DNA of 64,000 nucleotides, from assembly GCA_013297775.1 (NCBI GenBank), contig JAAFIL010000005.1, positions 1 to 64,000 of the forward strand, read 5' to 3'. A program made the position numbers and the translations under genes. How positions within the stretch are numbered: the first letter of the stretch is position 1; the number at the start of each line of letters is the position of its first letter. Origin of the DNA: Bacteroidota bacterium (GTDB taxonomy: Bacteria > Bacteroidota > Bacteroidia > B-17B0 > Aurantibacillaceae). The notes beneath the pieces are model-generated. The model searched no databases and was not told where the DNA came from. It was given only the letters and a program-made list of their open reading frames with translations. Positions 46,682 to 56,144 of this stretch are shown one piece after another.

Positions 46682-47313
46682 GGGGTACCTCCTGTTTTCT
46701 CGTTAACTAATTCTAACTCCGATTTAAGCATATCAATCACTACATATTTACCAACTAAGTTAATGTTTAACTCATCAATAAGATCAATTACATTTTTATA
46801 ACTGGCCTTATCATCTGTTTTAATCAAAAAAGTAGGCGATTCCTTGTCTGCTTTTACTTCTCTCACTTTACGTTTATAAACCGAATCTACCAATTGCTTC
46901 GATTTAAACTGCGTTTCTAAAGTTTTGATTTGATCGGTAGCCCACTTATTTTTATCTGCTAAATACTTGTGCAAACTCGATTGATCGAAACTGAGTTCTT
47001 TCAATTGCGTGGGTTCGGGTTGGTCTTTGCCTTTGAATTCTTTTTCGTAGTAAAATATTTTATCGTCTTTCGTTAATAAAAAGGTAATCCCATTTTTTAC
47101 TTCGTTTTTAATCTCTGGCTGGTCTTTATCATCTACTGGAAATGTTAGTTCCATAGATTTTGGTTTACTAAACGTTGAGGTTAACACAAAAAAGGTTAAC
47201 AATAGAAACGCTAAGTCAACCATTGGTGTCATATCTATGCGGGTGGACTGCTTCTTGGCGCGTTTTTTACCGCCCTTATGTCCGCCGCCGCCGCCTTCTG
47301 CTATTTCTGCCAT
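46678..47313 (-). CDS. exbD: ExbD/TolR family biopolymer transport protein, second copy
   Basis: The 211-residue protein starts with a Gly/Lys-rich stretch (GGGGGHKGGKKRAKKQ), followed by the ExbD signature TRIDMTPMVDLAFLLLTFFVL with the proton-channel Asp in the membrane helix. A periplasmic domain ends GKYVVIDMLKSELELVNE. It partners with ExbB and TonB in the inner membrane. Two ExbD genes in one operon are common in Bacteroidota. It is separated from the first exbD by 30 bp and overlaps tonB by 4 bp. The inserted charged region (about residues 85-150) is longer than in Escherichia coli ExbD. Confidence 0.93.
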   Translation of the reverse strand: MAEIAEGGGGGHKGGKKRAKKQSTRIDMTPMVDLAFLLLTFFVLTSTFSKPKSMELTFPVDDKDQPEIKNEVKNGITFLLTKDDKIFYYEKEFKGKDQPEPTQLKELSFDQSSLHKYLADKNKWATDQIKTLETQFKSKQLVDSVYKRKVREVKADKESPTFLIKTDDKASYKNVIDLIDELNINLVGKYVVIDMLKSELELVNEKTGGTP

Positions 47314-47343
47314 TGTTTAATTCGTTTATGTATGAAACTTAAT

Positions 47344-48006
47344 TTAATTCGTTGGTTTGGCTTCTAAACCCGTAATCAGGTTAAACTGATATATTTTTAA
47401 ATCGGTAAATGCTTTTACCACATCTTTTACAAAAATATATTTGGTTTTACCGTCGCACTTAATGGCATAACGCGGTTTTTCGGCTTTTAACTCTTGATTG
47501 GCTTCTTTTGCCTTGTCTTTAGCACGTTCGTAAATTCTTACAGCCTCTGCACCACCATTAGAAATCCAATCTTTTAATTGATTGTTAGTAGAATCTAACG
47601 GAATGCCTTTTTGGCCTTTGAAAGTGATGCGTTCGTTTTCGCTGGCATTAATATAATTGGGCAAATCTTTAATGTCCACTCCAAAGCTGGGTAAGCCACT
47701 AAATTTTTTAATTTGCTCAGGTGTAAAGCTAACCTTATACTTCTCGCTCATTTTAGCTAAAGCATTTACTTTAGCTTCGGCATTACTAATGCCAAAAAAG
47801 GCGCGTCCAGTGTTGTCAATGGTTACCATGATGTGATTATCGGGCAACGTAATTTCGCCAATGGATGAAGGAGGGTCAACTGTTACGGGTTCTGCCATAC
47901 GAAAGCTTGCCGTCAACATAAAAAAGGTTACCAATAAGAAGGCTAGATCCACCATGGGTGTCATATCTAACGCTGGTGCTCCGCCTTTTGATGGTTTCTT
48001 TGACAT
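47344..48006 (-). CDS. exbD: ExbD/TolR family biopolymer transport protein, first copy
   Basis: The 220-residue protein begins MSKKPSKGGAPALDMTPMVDL and has one membrane helix (AFLLVTFFMLTASF) carrying the conserved Asp. The periplasmic part includes RYAIKCDGKTKYIFVKDVVKAF and ends TGLEAKPTN. It has the same role as the second copy in the TonB motor, and the two differ enough to form a heteromeric pair. It lies 66 bp after exbB and 30 bp before the second exbD. Confidence 0.93.
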   Translation of the reverse strand: MSKKPSKGGAPALDMTPMVDLAFLLVTFFMLTASFRMAEPVTVDPPSSIGEITLPDNHIMVTIDNTGRAFFGISNAEAKVNALAKMSEKYKVSFTPEQIKKFSGLPSFGVDIKDLPNYINASENERITFKGQKGIPLDSTNNQLKDWISNGGAEAVRIYERAKDKAKEANQELKAEKPRYAIKCDGKTKYIFVKDVVKAFTDLKIYQFNLITGLEAKPTN

Positions 48007-48072
48007 AGCTTTTTTCTTTTTAGATGAATACTTTATTAATTTTCCACATTATTTTTTCAACTTATCGAAAAA

Positions 48073-48876
48073 TTATTTTCCGCTAGCTTGAAAATCTTGA
48101 ATAATTGAGAAACCAGCTTCATCCATCGCGTAAGTTATTTGATCCACACGATTTGAAAACAAGTTATAAAAAATGATGGCAAACGCCGAGGTTAAAATTC
48201 CCACTAAAGTATTTACAAGTGCCTCCGAAATACCTGTTGCAAGTGCCGATGTATCGGGCGCACCCGCATTAGCTAAGGCGGCAAACGCACGAATCATCCC
48301 TACTACTGTACCAATTAACCCGGCTAAGGTTCCAATCGAAGCCATGGTCGAAATAACCACCATGTTTTTAGATAACATCGGCAATTCTAAAGCCGTTGCT
48401 TCTTCAATTGACTTTTGAATAGCGGCTACTTTCGATTCTTTGTCCATAGACGAATCGTTTTGAACGAATTTATATTTTTCTAAACCTTCGCGCACCACGT
48501 TGGCTAACGAACCTTTTTGCTTATCGCATTCAGCAATAGCACCATCTAAATCGTGGCTACTAATTAATGATTTAATGCGCGCTACAAATTTATCGGTTGC
48601 ACCACGGCCGTTCGCCTTTTGAATGGTAATGAAACGCTCAATAGCAAAAGTAATTACAGTTAATAAGAAACCAATTAAAATAGGCACAATAAAACCACCT
48701 TTGTACATAGTACCCAAAATATTATGTGGATGGCCTTTATCTGGATCGCCGCCTTCAAAGTTAGATGGAGCTCCTAATACGCCTTTGTAAATAAATACAC
48801 CGATAACGATACAAATGGCAATGGCTAATGCCGATACGATTAACGGAAATCCTCCTGATGTTTTGTTCTTGCTCAT
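48073..48876 (-). CDS. exbB: ExbB/TolQ/MotA proton channel protein
   Basis: The 267-residue protein has a first membrane helix near residues 12-30, a second near 57-80 (PILIGFLLTVITFAIERFI), a cytoplasmic helical part, and the conserved ExbB segment MASIGTLAGLIGTVVGMIRAFAAL leading into ATGISEALVNTLVGI. It forms the pentameric stator that moves protons and drives ExbD/TonB. It is the first gene of the exbB-exbD-exbD-tonB operon, and the 197-bp spacer upstream should hold the operon promoter. N-terminal extension with an extra helix is typical for Bacteroidota. Confidence 0.94.
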   Translation of the reverse strand: MSKNKTSGGFPLIVSALAIAICIVIGVFIYKGVLGAPSNFEGGDPDKGHPHNILGTMYKGGFIVPILIGFLLTVITFAIERFITIQKANGRGATDKFVARIKSLISSHDLDGAIAECDKQKGSLANVVREGLEKYKFVQNDSSMDKESKVAAIQKSIEEATALELPMLSKNMVVISTMASIGTLAGLIGTVVGMIRAFAALANAGAPDTSALATGISEALVNTLVGILTSAFAIIFYNLFSNRVDQITYAMDEAGFSIIQDFQASGK

Positions 48877-49073
48877 AGCTTATTTTTATTTTTAGTTAAT
48901 TTTTTTATTGAACGCCAAACTTAGTAAATAACTTTTAAAGATAAAAACCACTTTTTACTAAACAGGGCTTTTTTATAGTTAAATCAACGTTTTTGAGGCT
49001 TAAATATTTCGTATTAAACTCATTTTATCGAAATTATTTGCAACTGGTTGGTTTTTTCCGATAAGTGGTTAAA

Positions 49074-50177
49074 TTACTCCTTTACCCAGCCAACAAAGGC
49101 TAACACGTCTTCGGTATCTACCTTCTCCCAAGTTTTTTTTTCGTAATTCCACACCGTAATACCTTGTTGGTAGCTTTCTGTCCCAATTAACAATTCTTTA
49201 ACAATAGCAACCATATTTGCTAACGATTTAAAATTCTTTAATTGAAAATGAAACTTACCAATTTCTTTGTCGTTTAATTTTACGATACGCCCGTAGGCAT
49301 TGGTCTTGCACTCGGCACTAAAGCCATTTTGTGGTTTTGTAAATTGAAGTTCGGTAATGCTAGAAGCCGTTGCATCTAACATAATTTGTTTGGTGCCTAT
49401 TTGATAAATACCCAACGTTTTTGAAAGGCGATTAAACGTTGCCGCAGTTGTTGAAGGCACAATAATAACAGTCCCCAAATTCACAGTCTGCTTGGTGTCT
49501 ATAAATAGTTTCATAAATTTAACTTCTGTGTTTTCTTTATTGAAATGCGCATAAATAAGCGTGTTTTCATCTATCCACCAAAGCAAAGGGTCGGGTATGC
49601 GGGTATCGTTTAATACTTTTTGTCCATAACCCGCATCCTTACTTAGTTCTACTTTTGGCTTGCTAGGTGGATATAAAATTAATTGAAAAGGCTGCTTGGT
49701 TTTATCAAACTCAACATCTTGCCCTACCTTCCCTTTAAATAAGAGTTGTTTCACCTCCGTATATGCCTTTGTTTTAAAGCTATACACCGCGTAATATTTA
49801 CCTTTAAATGCATCGTTGATGTAATAAATCACACTATCGTTGCGCACATCCACTACATTGCCTCTGCCATCCCACAACACTTTTTTTTCTTTTAGGTCAA
49901 TAATATTTCCTATTCCTGTTATCAAGTAACGCTCATTGTATAAAGTGTTTTCGCCTATATCGGTGCGCACGTAATCTTTTCCGTTCTGTTTACCCGAAAC
50001 AGTCAGTAATTCTTCTCGACCTGTAAAATGCCCGTTTAAAAAATGGTAGTTGTAAATTTTTTGTTTGAAATCACTTTTTGTTGCCGCTTCTACATGCACT
50101 ATAATTAAGCCCTGTTTATTGTCTTGAGCTAAAAGTGTAATATTTAAACTAACAAGTATTAAAAGAAGAAACTTCAC
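49074..50177 (-). CDS. Exported hypothetical protein, beta-rich
   Basis: The 367-residue product has a signal peptide (MKFLLLILVSLNITLLAQ) and a beta-rich mature part with propeller-like phrases (YLITGIGNIIDLKEKKVLWDG, YYAVYSFKTKAYTEVKQL, LLWWIDENTLIYAHF, GITVWNYEKKTWEKVD). No catalytic motif is visible and I do not recognise a named family. It starts 3 bp after the stop of the leucyl aminopeptidase gene, so it is probably co-transcribed with it. Location is likely periplasmic. The last residues (FVGWVKE) do not resemble a T9SS sorting domain. Confidence 0.75.
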   Translation of the reverse strand: MKFLLLILVSLNITLLAQDNKQGLIIVHVEAATKSDFKQKIYNYHFLNGHFTGREELLTVSGKQNGKDYVRTDIGENTLYNERYLITGIGNIIDLKEKKVLWDGRGNVVDVRNDSVIYYINDAFKGKYYAVYSFKTKAYTEVKQLLFKGKVGQDVEFDKTKQPFQLILYPPSKPKVELSKDAGYGQKVLNDTRIPDPLLWWIDENTLIYAHFNKENTEVKFMKLFIDTKQTVNLGTVIIVPSTTAATFNRLSKTLGIYQIGTKQIMLDATASSITELQFTKPQNGFSAECKTNAYGRIVKLNDKEIGKFHFQLKNFKSLANMVAIVKELLIGTESYQQGITVWNYEKKTWEKVDTEDVLAFVGWVKE

Positions 50178-50180
50178 TAA

Positions 50181-51617
50181 CTAATATAAATTGGCAAAAA
50201 AATCGAATAGTAAACGCACCCCAACACCTGTACCGCCTTTGCCGCGGTAACTGTCTTTAGCAGCAACAAAAGCTGGACCCGCAATGTCTAAATGAAAATA
50301 AGGATAGTCGGTAAACTTAGCCAAAAATTTCCCAGCAGTAATAGCCCCACCATAAGGCCCACCAATATTTTTTTGATCAGCAATATCGCTTTTCATTAAC
50401 TCATCGTACTCCTCCCAAAACGGAAACTCCGCAATACGTTCGTAAACATTGTGTCCACTAACTTTAAGTGCTTGTTTTTGCGTTTCGGTAGCCGTACCCA
50501 TTCCCACTATACCATACTGCCCAATGGCGGCGGCGGCGGCACCAGTAAGTGTGGCCAAATCTATCGTTAATTCAGGTTTAAATTGTTTGGCATAATGTAG
50601 GGCATCGGCTAAAATCATGCGCCCTTCGGCATCGCTGTTTAGCATTTCAACGGTACTCCCATCCATCATGGTAATAATATCGCCAGGCGCAAAGGCATTA
50701 AATCCTGGCCTGTTATCGGTTGCAGGAACTAAAGCAATAACGTGTACGGGTAATTTAGCTTTAGCAATGGCAAACATGGCACCGCCTACTGCTGCGGCAC
50801 CTGCCATATCGCACTTCATGCTATCCATGCTATTGGGTGTAGGTTTTAAACTTAATCCGCCCGTATCGTAAACCACACCTTTTCCAACTAATACATAAGG
50901 TTTTTTATTTTTGGCATTCTTGGGTTTGTAGTGCATAATGCTAAAAGTAGGTTCATCTACACTACCTGCATTTACAGCTAATAAACCGCCCATTTTCTTT
51001 TGTTTAATTTTTGTTTTGTTCCAAACCTCTACACTAAAGCCCGCTTGTTTTCCCATTTTTTGAAAAGCGGCCGCCAAATCAGAAGCATTTAAACAATTAA
51101 CGGGTTCGTTCACCAAATGGCGCGCTAGGTAAGTGGCTTCAACAACGGTACTTAAACGTTCCACCTCTTTTGCGCTGGTGTTCGAGTGAACCACCGTAAT
51201 GGTTGTTAAACTTGCCGCATTTTTAGCAGAAGGTTTGTGGTGTAAAAACTGGTACGAGACCAACGCTGCTCCTTCGGCTGCGGCTAAGGCCAAAGACGTG
51301 GCGTTCGAAACGTTAGTAATTTCTAACTCTGTCCCTTTAACTTGATTCACCAAATCGGCTACTGAAGCACCGTGTTGGCGGGCTTGTTCTTTTAAAACAT
51401 ATAACTCTTTGCTTTCATCAACAATTAATACACTTGCAATACGCCCTAAATAATTGGTAGTAACGGCATTCGTGTTAGGCTGTTCGAGTTCAGCTTTTAA
51501 ATAATTTTTTAATTCGACAGGCAAGGTATTAGCTGCAAGAGCTGCCTCAATGTTAGCGGCAATAACCAAGAAGTGTGCATCGGCACTAAATTTTGTTTTA
51601 TATTGAATGGTTAGCAT
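50181..51617 (-). CDS. M17 family leucyl aminopeptidase
   Basis: The 478-residue protein has the variable N-terminal domain and a C-terminal catalytic domain with the two-metal motifs YVLVGKGVVYDTGGLSLKP, MKCDMAGAAAVGGA and the M17 signature NSDAEGRMILADAL. The conserved Arg/Lys and bicarbonate-binding residues fall within these blocks. It hydrolyses N-terminal residues of peptides in the cytoplasm, normally as a hexamer using zinc or manganese. Length is typical and there is no signal peptide. It is the first of a two-gene unit with the exported hypothetical protein, 3 bp apart. Confidence 0.95.
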   Translation of the reverse strand: MLTIQYKTKFSADAHFLVIAANIEAALAANTLPVELKNYLKAELEQPNTNAVTTNYLGRIASVLIVDESKELYVLKEQARQHGASVADLVNQVKGTELEITNVSNATSLALAAAEGAALVSYQFLHHKPSAKNAASLTTITVVHSNTSAKEVERLSTVVEATYLARHLVNEPVNCLNASDLAAAFQKMGKQAGFSVEVWNKTKIKQKKMGGLLAVNAGSVDEPTFSIMHYKPKNAKNKKPYVLVGKGVVYDTGGLSLKPTPNSMDSMKCDMAGAAAVGGAMFAIAKAKLPVHVIALVPATDNRPGFNAFAPGDIITMMDGSTVEMLNSDAEGRMILADALHYAKQFKPELTIDLATLTGAAAAAIGQYGIVGMGTATETQKQALKVSGHNVYERIAEFPFWEEYDELMKSDIADQKNIGGPYGGAITAGKFLAKFTDYPYFHLDIAGPAFVAAKDSYRGKGGTGVGVRLLFDFFANLY

Positions 51618-51702
51618 AATTTTTTTATTAGAAGGACTAATATACGAGAATTTACGAAAAGGAAAGAGGAGAGATGGTTAAAACTTTTTTTATCTGTAAT
51701 TT

Positions 51703-51915
51703 CTAAGACATCGAGTACTTTAGAATAAACCCTATAACTGATGTTTCTACCAATGAGGCTCTGTAACGATAAAGAGTGGGTAGTTTTAGTGTTGTATCAT
51801 TTGGTAAATAACAACCTGTTAATAAGCATAGAGCGTGAAGTTTTTTTATCCATTGGTAGTCCTTTACATCTATTTTTGGGTTGTTGTCCAAATACCAATA
51901 AAACTTCAAAACCAT
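51703..51915 (-). CDS. Small doubtful ORF in the spacer before the foldback element
   Basis: A 70-codon ATG frame (MVLKFYWYLDNNPKIDVKDYQ...) reads somewhat protein-like but ends without a recognisable domain. It lies in the 374-bp spacer between the aminopeptidase gene and the foldback copy at 51991. It may be a short gene or a remnant; the rest of the spacer shows nothing else. Confidence 0.25.
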   Translation of the reverse strand: MVLKFYWYLDNNPKIDVKDYQWIKKLHALCLLTGCYLPNDTTLKLPTLYRYRASLVETSVIGFILKYSMS

Positions 51916-51990
51916 TTTCTTGAAATTACGGTTGAGATGATACTCTGTTGATTTATAGGTTAATTATCGGCAAGAAAAATCACAGTATTA

Positions 51991-52312
51991 ATACCAACAT
52001 CATTTCTAAAAGATACGTTGACCCAGTTTCTTTTTCTCTTATACTTCCTCAAAAATTATACCCGTAGGCCTTGCTACGCCTATAATCCGAGATTATGCAA
52101 TAGAAATCTATTACGAGCCGAAATCCCTTCAAAACAGTCACTTTTTCTTCTTCACCTTAGCGGCACTATGCCTCAGTCGAAAAAGTGCCTGTTTTATTGG
52201 GCTTTCGCCTCTCACTACGATTCTTATTGCATAATCTCGGATAATTTTTTTCGTCGCCTAAAAGAAAAATAATTCTGGTTCAACTTGTATCTCTTAAAGC
52301 CGATATTGGTAT
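51991..52312. repeat. Foldback element, copy 2 (322 bp)
   Basis: Near-identical to 45390-45710 in the same orientation, with about ten scattered differences, including one extra T in a T run and changes in the right terminal repeat (TATCTCTTAAAGCC instead of TATCTTTTAGAACC). The inner hairpin arms are kept, and changes such as CTATT versus CTTATT fall near unpaired positions. It lies in a spacer between the aminopeptidase and metalloprotease genes. Confidence 0.85.
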
Positions 52313-52564
52313 AGAAGCCTCTTTAATTCTATCTTAATATTTTTTTACCTCAAAAATGTGTCAAGTAATTTTAGGAAGGGGTATTTTTTAAGTTTAGAAA
52401 ACTGAGCCAAAAAACAACAGTAAGTTTTTTATTTATAGTAGCCGAAAAGAATTGAGTAATTGTCGAAAAAATAAATCAATAACGTACTTGTAATAAAATC
52501 TAAATTTTAGTATGTTGATTTATTGCGTTCAATCTTGTAGATTTATGAAAATATTATTTAGACC

Positions 52565-54826
52565 ATGAAAAAAATTCTCACGCTTTGCATTTGTTTGAGT
52601 TCTCATTTATTCTTCGCTCAACAGGGTCGCACGTGGTCCTCCATTGACGAAAAATCTATTGAACTAAAAGGTAAACGTCAAATTGTGCCCCAAAAGTTTT
52701 TAACTTTTCGGTTAGATGTTAATGCGATAAAAACTCAATTGGCTTCGGCACTAAATGAAACAGTAGTTGCCATTCATAGCAGTGCTTGCGTTATTAGTTT
52801 ACCACTTCCAAACGGACAAATTCAACAATTTAAAGTAGTAGAGAGTCCTATCATGGAACCAGCTTTAGCCGCTCAGTTTCCAAACATGAAAACATACACA
52901 CTTAAAGGCATTGATGACGTGTATGCCAATGGTAAATTAGACTGGAATGAATTTGGTTTACACGGTATGGTTAGAACCGTTAATGGTGATTTTTTTATTG
53001 ATCCGTATGGCTTACAAAACATTACCGATTATATGACTTATTACACTTCCGATTTTGTGAAAGACCCTGCGGATGTTTTACCAGAAGTGGGTGTTATTGA
53101 AAACCCCGATAAAAAAAAACTAAGCGAAAGGGCAAGCAGCGCACCGCCAGCCGTATGCGTGGGAAATAACTTGCGCCGTTACCGATTGGCAGTAGCTTGC
53201 ACAGGCGAGTATGCCGTAGCATCAACAGGTTCTGCTACGCCAACCGTTGCACAAACCCTAGCCCGAATAGTAACAAGTATTAACCGCGTAACAGGTGTTT
53301 ACGAAACAGAAGTAGCCATCCGTTTGGTTTTGGTAGCTACACAAACCTTAGTAACATTTACCAATGCGGCCACCGATCCATTTACTGGTAATAACAATGC
53401 AGGTACATTAATTAGCGAGTCGCAAACAGTTATTACCAACACCATTGGTACAGCCAATTTTGATATTGGGCATACGTTTAGCACGGGCGGCGGCGGCTTA
53501 GCAGGGCTTGGCGTAGTGTGTTTCAATTCGCAAAAAGCAAGTGGCATTACCGGAAGCCCAAACCCAGTTGGCGACCCTTACGATATTGATTATGTGGCTC
53601 ACGAAATTGGTCATCAATTTGGAGGTAACCATACGTTTAATGCCATTACGAGTAGTTGTAATGGTAATCGCAACGCATCCACTTCTATGGAACCAGGTAG
53701 TGGCATCACTATTATGGGTTATGCAGGCATTTGCGGAACCACAAATAATTTAGCAAATAATAGCATCGCTTATTTTCATGCCGTGAGCTACGATGAAATT
53801 GTAAACTTTAGTAACTCAGGTAATGGCAATAGCTGCGCCACTATTATTCCTACTGGCAATCAAGCCCCTGTTGTTACAGGTGCAGGCAATTATGTTATTC
53901 CTGCTTCTACACCATTTATTTTAACGGGGAGTGCTACAGATCCCGATGGCGACCCGCTTACTTACCAATGGGAACAATTTGATGCGGGTACTGCTGGCGG
54001 CAGTTGGAACTCTGGCAGTCGTCCATACTTTAGAAGCTACGCCCCAGTAAGTACACCCACTCGTTTATTCCCTAATCTTGCCGTTGTTAACTCAGGTAAT
54101 TACACAGGCACTAGGGGCGAGTATTTACCTGCAACTACTCAAAACTTAAGATTCCGTTTAACTGCCCGCGACAACAAAGCCAATGGCGGCGGAGTATGTT
54201 ACGTTATTAATACCGTTACCCTTAATGCAACGGGTGGTCCTTTCTCGGTTACCAGTCAAAACAGTACGGGGATTATTTATGGCAGCGGCACCAGTCAAAT
54301 GGTTACTTGGGCAGTTGGTGGTTCTACGGCCGCACCCATTAGTTGTAGTTTAGTTAATATTTATATTTCATTAAATAATGGCACTACCTATTCTGTTTTA
54401 GTAAATAACACCGCCAACGACGGCAGTGAAATGATTACATTACCTGTTGTTGCCAGCAATGTTACCACTTGCCGAGTAAAAGTAGAAAGCGTTGGTAATG
54501 TGTTTTACGATGTCAATAACTTTGCCTTTACCATTGATGTTTTGGCGGGTTTAAATGAAACCAGCAGCAATAATCCTTTAGGCGTAATCATTGCTCCAAA
54601 TCCTGCGCAAGCGGAGGTGTTTATTAAAGCGCATACACCCGATGCTAAACAAACATCCGTTTTAACGATGAAAGATGTATTGGGTAAAATAATTTACGAA
54701 GAAATTTTACCTGCTACAAATACCATTGATAAGCGTCTTTCGTTAAGTGGATATGCGCCTGGTGTTTATTTTATTAGCATTGGCAATAACGGTCGCAGTT
54801 CAACGGTGCGAGTTATTAAAAATTAA
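52565..54826 (+). CDS. Secreted reprolysin-like (M12B) metalloprotease with T9SS type A tail
   Basis: The 753-residue product has a signal peptide (ending LFFAQ) and a propeptide-like region to about residue 200. The metalloprotease domain carries the extended zinc motif [11 protein letters not shown] (residues 346-356) and a Met-turn [10 protein letters not shown] about 40 residues later. A cadherin/Ig-like region follows ([19 protein letters not shown]), and at the end a type A T9SS sorting domain ([42 protein letters not shown]). It should be exported by the type IX system and act as an extracellular protease, probably for nutrition. Length is normal for the family. Its last 4 bp overlap the end of the convergent thymidine kinase gene. 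Confidence 0.93.
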   Translation: MKKILTLCICLSSHLFFAQQGRTWSSIDEKSIELKGKRQIVPQKFLTFRLDVNAIKTQLASALNETVVAIHSSACVISLPLPNGQIQQFKVVESPIMEPALAAQFPNMKTYTLKGIDDVYANGKLDWNEFGLHGMVRTVNGDFFIDPYGLQNITDYMTYYTSDFVKDPADVLPEVGVIENPDKKKLSERASSAPPAVCVGNNLRRYRLAVACTGEYAVASTGSATPTVAQTLARIVTSINRVTGVYETEVAIRLVLVATQTLVTFTNAATDPFTGNNNAGTLISESQTVITNTIGTANFDIGHTFSTGGGGLAGLGVVCFNSQKASGITGSPNPVGDPYDIDYVAHEIGHQFGGNHTFNAITSSCNGNRNASTSMEPGSGITIMGYAGICGTTNNLANNSIAYFHAVSYDEIVNFSNSGNGNSCATIIPTGNQAPVVTGAGNYVIPASTPFILTGSATDPDGDPLTYQWEQFDAGTAGGSWNSGSRPYFRSYAPVSTPTRLFPNLAVVNSGNYTGTRGEYLPATTQNLRFRLTARDNKANGGGVCYVINTVTLNATGGPFSVTSQNSTGIIYGSGTSQMVTWAVGGSTAAPISCSLVNIYISLNNGTTYSVLVNNTANDGSEMITLPVVASNVTTCRVKVESVGNVFYDVNNFAFTIDVLAGLNETSSNNPLGVIIAPNPAQAEVFIKAHTPDAKQTSVLTMKDVLGKIIYEEILPATNTIDKRLSLSGYAPGVYFISIGNNGRSSTVRVIKN

Positions 54827-55404
54827 GCAGAGGCGTTATTGGCTTCGTTAAAACAAACGCGGCAAAGCGGCTCGTAACTTTCAGTTTCACCTAAAAGCAC
54901 CAAATTGGTGCTTTTGGTTTTTCGGTGCGATACATACGCTAAACTGCCGCAGTGCATACACACCGCTTGCACTTTAGTAACATACTCAGCACAGGCCATT
55001 AAAGCGGGTATAGGCCCAAAAGGTTTCCCGGTATAGTCCATATCTAAACCTGCTACTATAACGCGTATACCTCTTGCGGCTAAGGCATTGCAAACCGAAG
55101 GTAGCTCCTCATCAAAAAATTGTGCCTCATCAATACCCACCACATCTACATCGTTTGCTAACAATAAAATATTAGAACTCGACGGAACGGGTGTACTTAC
55201 AATTTCGTTACCTTGATGGCTAACCACTTTAATAGCATCGTAACGGGTATCAACCGTTGGTTTAAAAATCTCAACTTTCTGTTTAGCAAATTGCGCGCGC
55301 TTTAGCCGGCGAATCAACTCTTCCGTTTTTCCAGAAAACATACTGCCGCAGATAACTTCTATCCAGCCACGTTTACGTTCACTCGTATTATTTTCTAAAA
55401 ACAT
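54823..55404 (-). CDS. tdk: Thymidine kinase (type II)
   Basis: The 193-residue protein shows the P-loop [15 protein letters not shown], the DEAQFF motif ([14 protein letters not shown]), the lasso and zinc site with CMHCG and CRVC, and the substrate-binding YEPLCRVC region. It phosphorylates thymidine to dTMP in the salvage pathway in the cytoplasm. Length is typical. It is convergent with the M12B protease gene with a 4-bp overlap, and divergent from the four-gene operon starting at 55497 with a 92-bp spacer. Confidence 0.96.
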   Translation of the reverse strand: MFLENNTSERKRGWIEVICGSMFSGKTEELIRRLKRAQFAKQKVEIFKPTVDTRYDAIKVVSHQGNEIVSTPVPSSSNILLLANDVDVVGIDEAQFFDEELPSVCNALAARGIRVIVAGLDMDYTGKPFGPIPALMACAEYVTKVQAVCMHCGSLAYVSHRKTKSTNLVLLGETESYEPLCRVCFNEANNASA

Positions 55405-55496
55405 TGTTTAAAAGCCGTTAACAATTAAAAACCTAAATGTAAACGAAGTCCCACAAAAGACAATTACATTTAGTTAGTAAATTATTCACAAAAGAT

Positions 55497-56144
55497 ATGG
55501 CAACAGAAAAAGAGCTGCAAAGGCTAAGAGAAAGCATTAGCAACATGGCTCATACTTTAGATGTATTTTTAGAGCCACACATACAACCCTCGGTTGCGGA
55601 TTGCGAAACCTTGCAACAGGAATTATACCGTTTGCAAGAGTTATTAGCCATTTACAAATATGGTAAAACCAATAAAGAATTAGCTCCATTTTTTGATTTG
55701 CACAGTAAGGTAAGCGAACAAGAAGTAGCCATTCCAAAAGTAGAAAAGCCATTACTAACAACACCCGTAAACGAACTGCCTCAAAAGGAAGCAATCCCTT
55801 TAAAAGAAGTTTTAAATACGTTTGAACACGAAACCCTTGTAACATCTACAACTCAAACACCTGTAACAACAGAAGCAGAACCTACGAACCATTCAACCCC
55901 AGTAGAAACGGCATTGGGTAAAAAAATGGAAATTAATTTAAACGATAAATTCCGTTTTATAAATGAATTGTTTAAACAAAATCAATTAGAGTACAGTATT
56001 GCCATCGAACAATTAAACACCATTAGCACATTGGAAGATGCCGAACAGTATTTGACGAGTTTAAAAAATATTTATGGTTGGAATGAAAAAAACGAAGTCG
56101 TAAATCGCTTAACACTGTTAACAAAGCAACGCTTTAACGGATGA
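55497..56144 (+). CDS. Hypothetical protein, first gene of a protease operon
   Basis: The 215-residue protein has a helical N terminus (ELQRLRESISNMAHTLDVFLE), a Pro/Thr/Glu-rich linker (about residues 75-140), and a conserved-looking C-terminal helical part with MEINLNDKFRFINELFKQNQLEYSIAIEQLN. I recall that last block from many uncharacterised Bacteroidota proteins. No membrane segment or signal peptide is present, so it is cytoplasmic. Its stop overlaps the start of the M28 peptidase gene by 4 bp, so the two are translationally coupled. No function can be assigned. Confidence 0.8.
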   Translation: MATEKELQRLRESISNMAHTLDVFLEPHIQPSVADCETLQQELYRLQELLAIYKYGKTNKELAPFFDLHSKVSEQEVAIPKVEKPLLTTPVNELPQKEAIPLKEVLNTFEHETLVTSTTQTPVTTEAEPTNHSTPVETALGKKMEINLNDKFRFINELFKQNQLEYSIAIEQLNTISTLEDAEQYLTSLKNIYGWNEKNEVVNRLTLLTKQRFNG

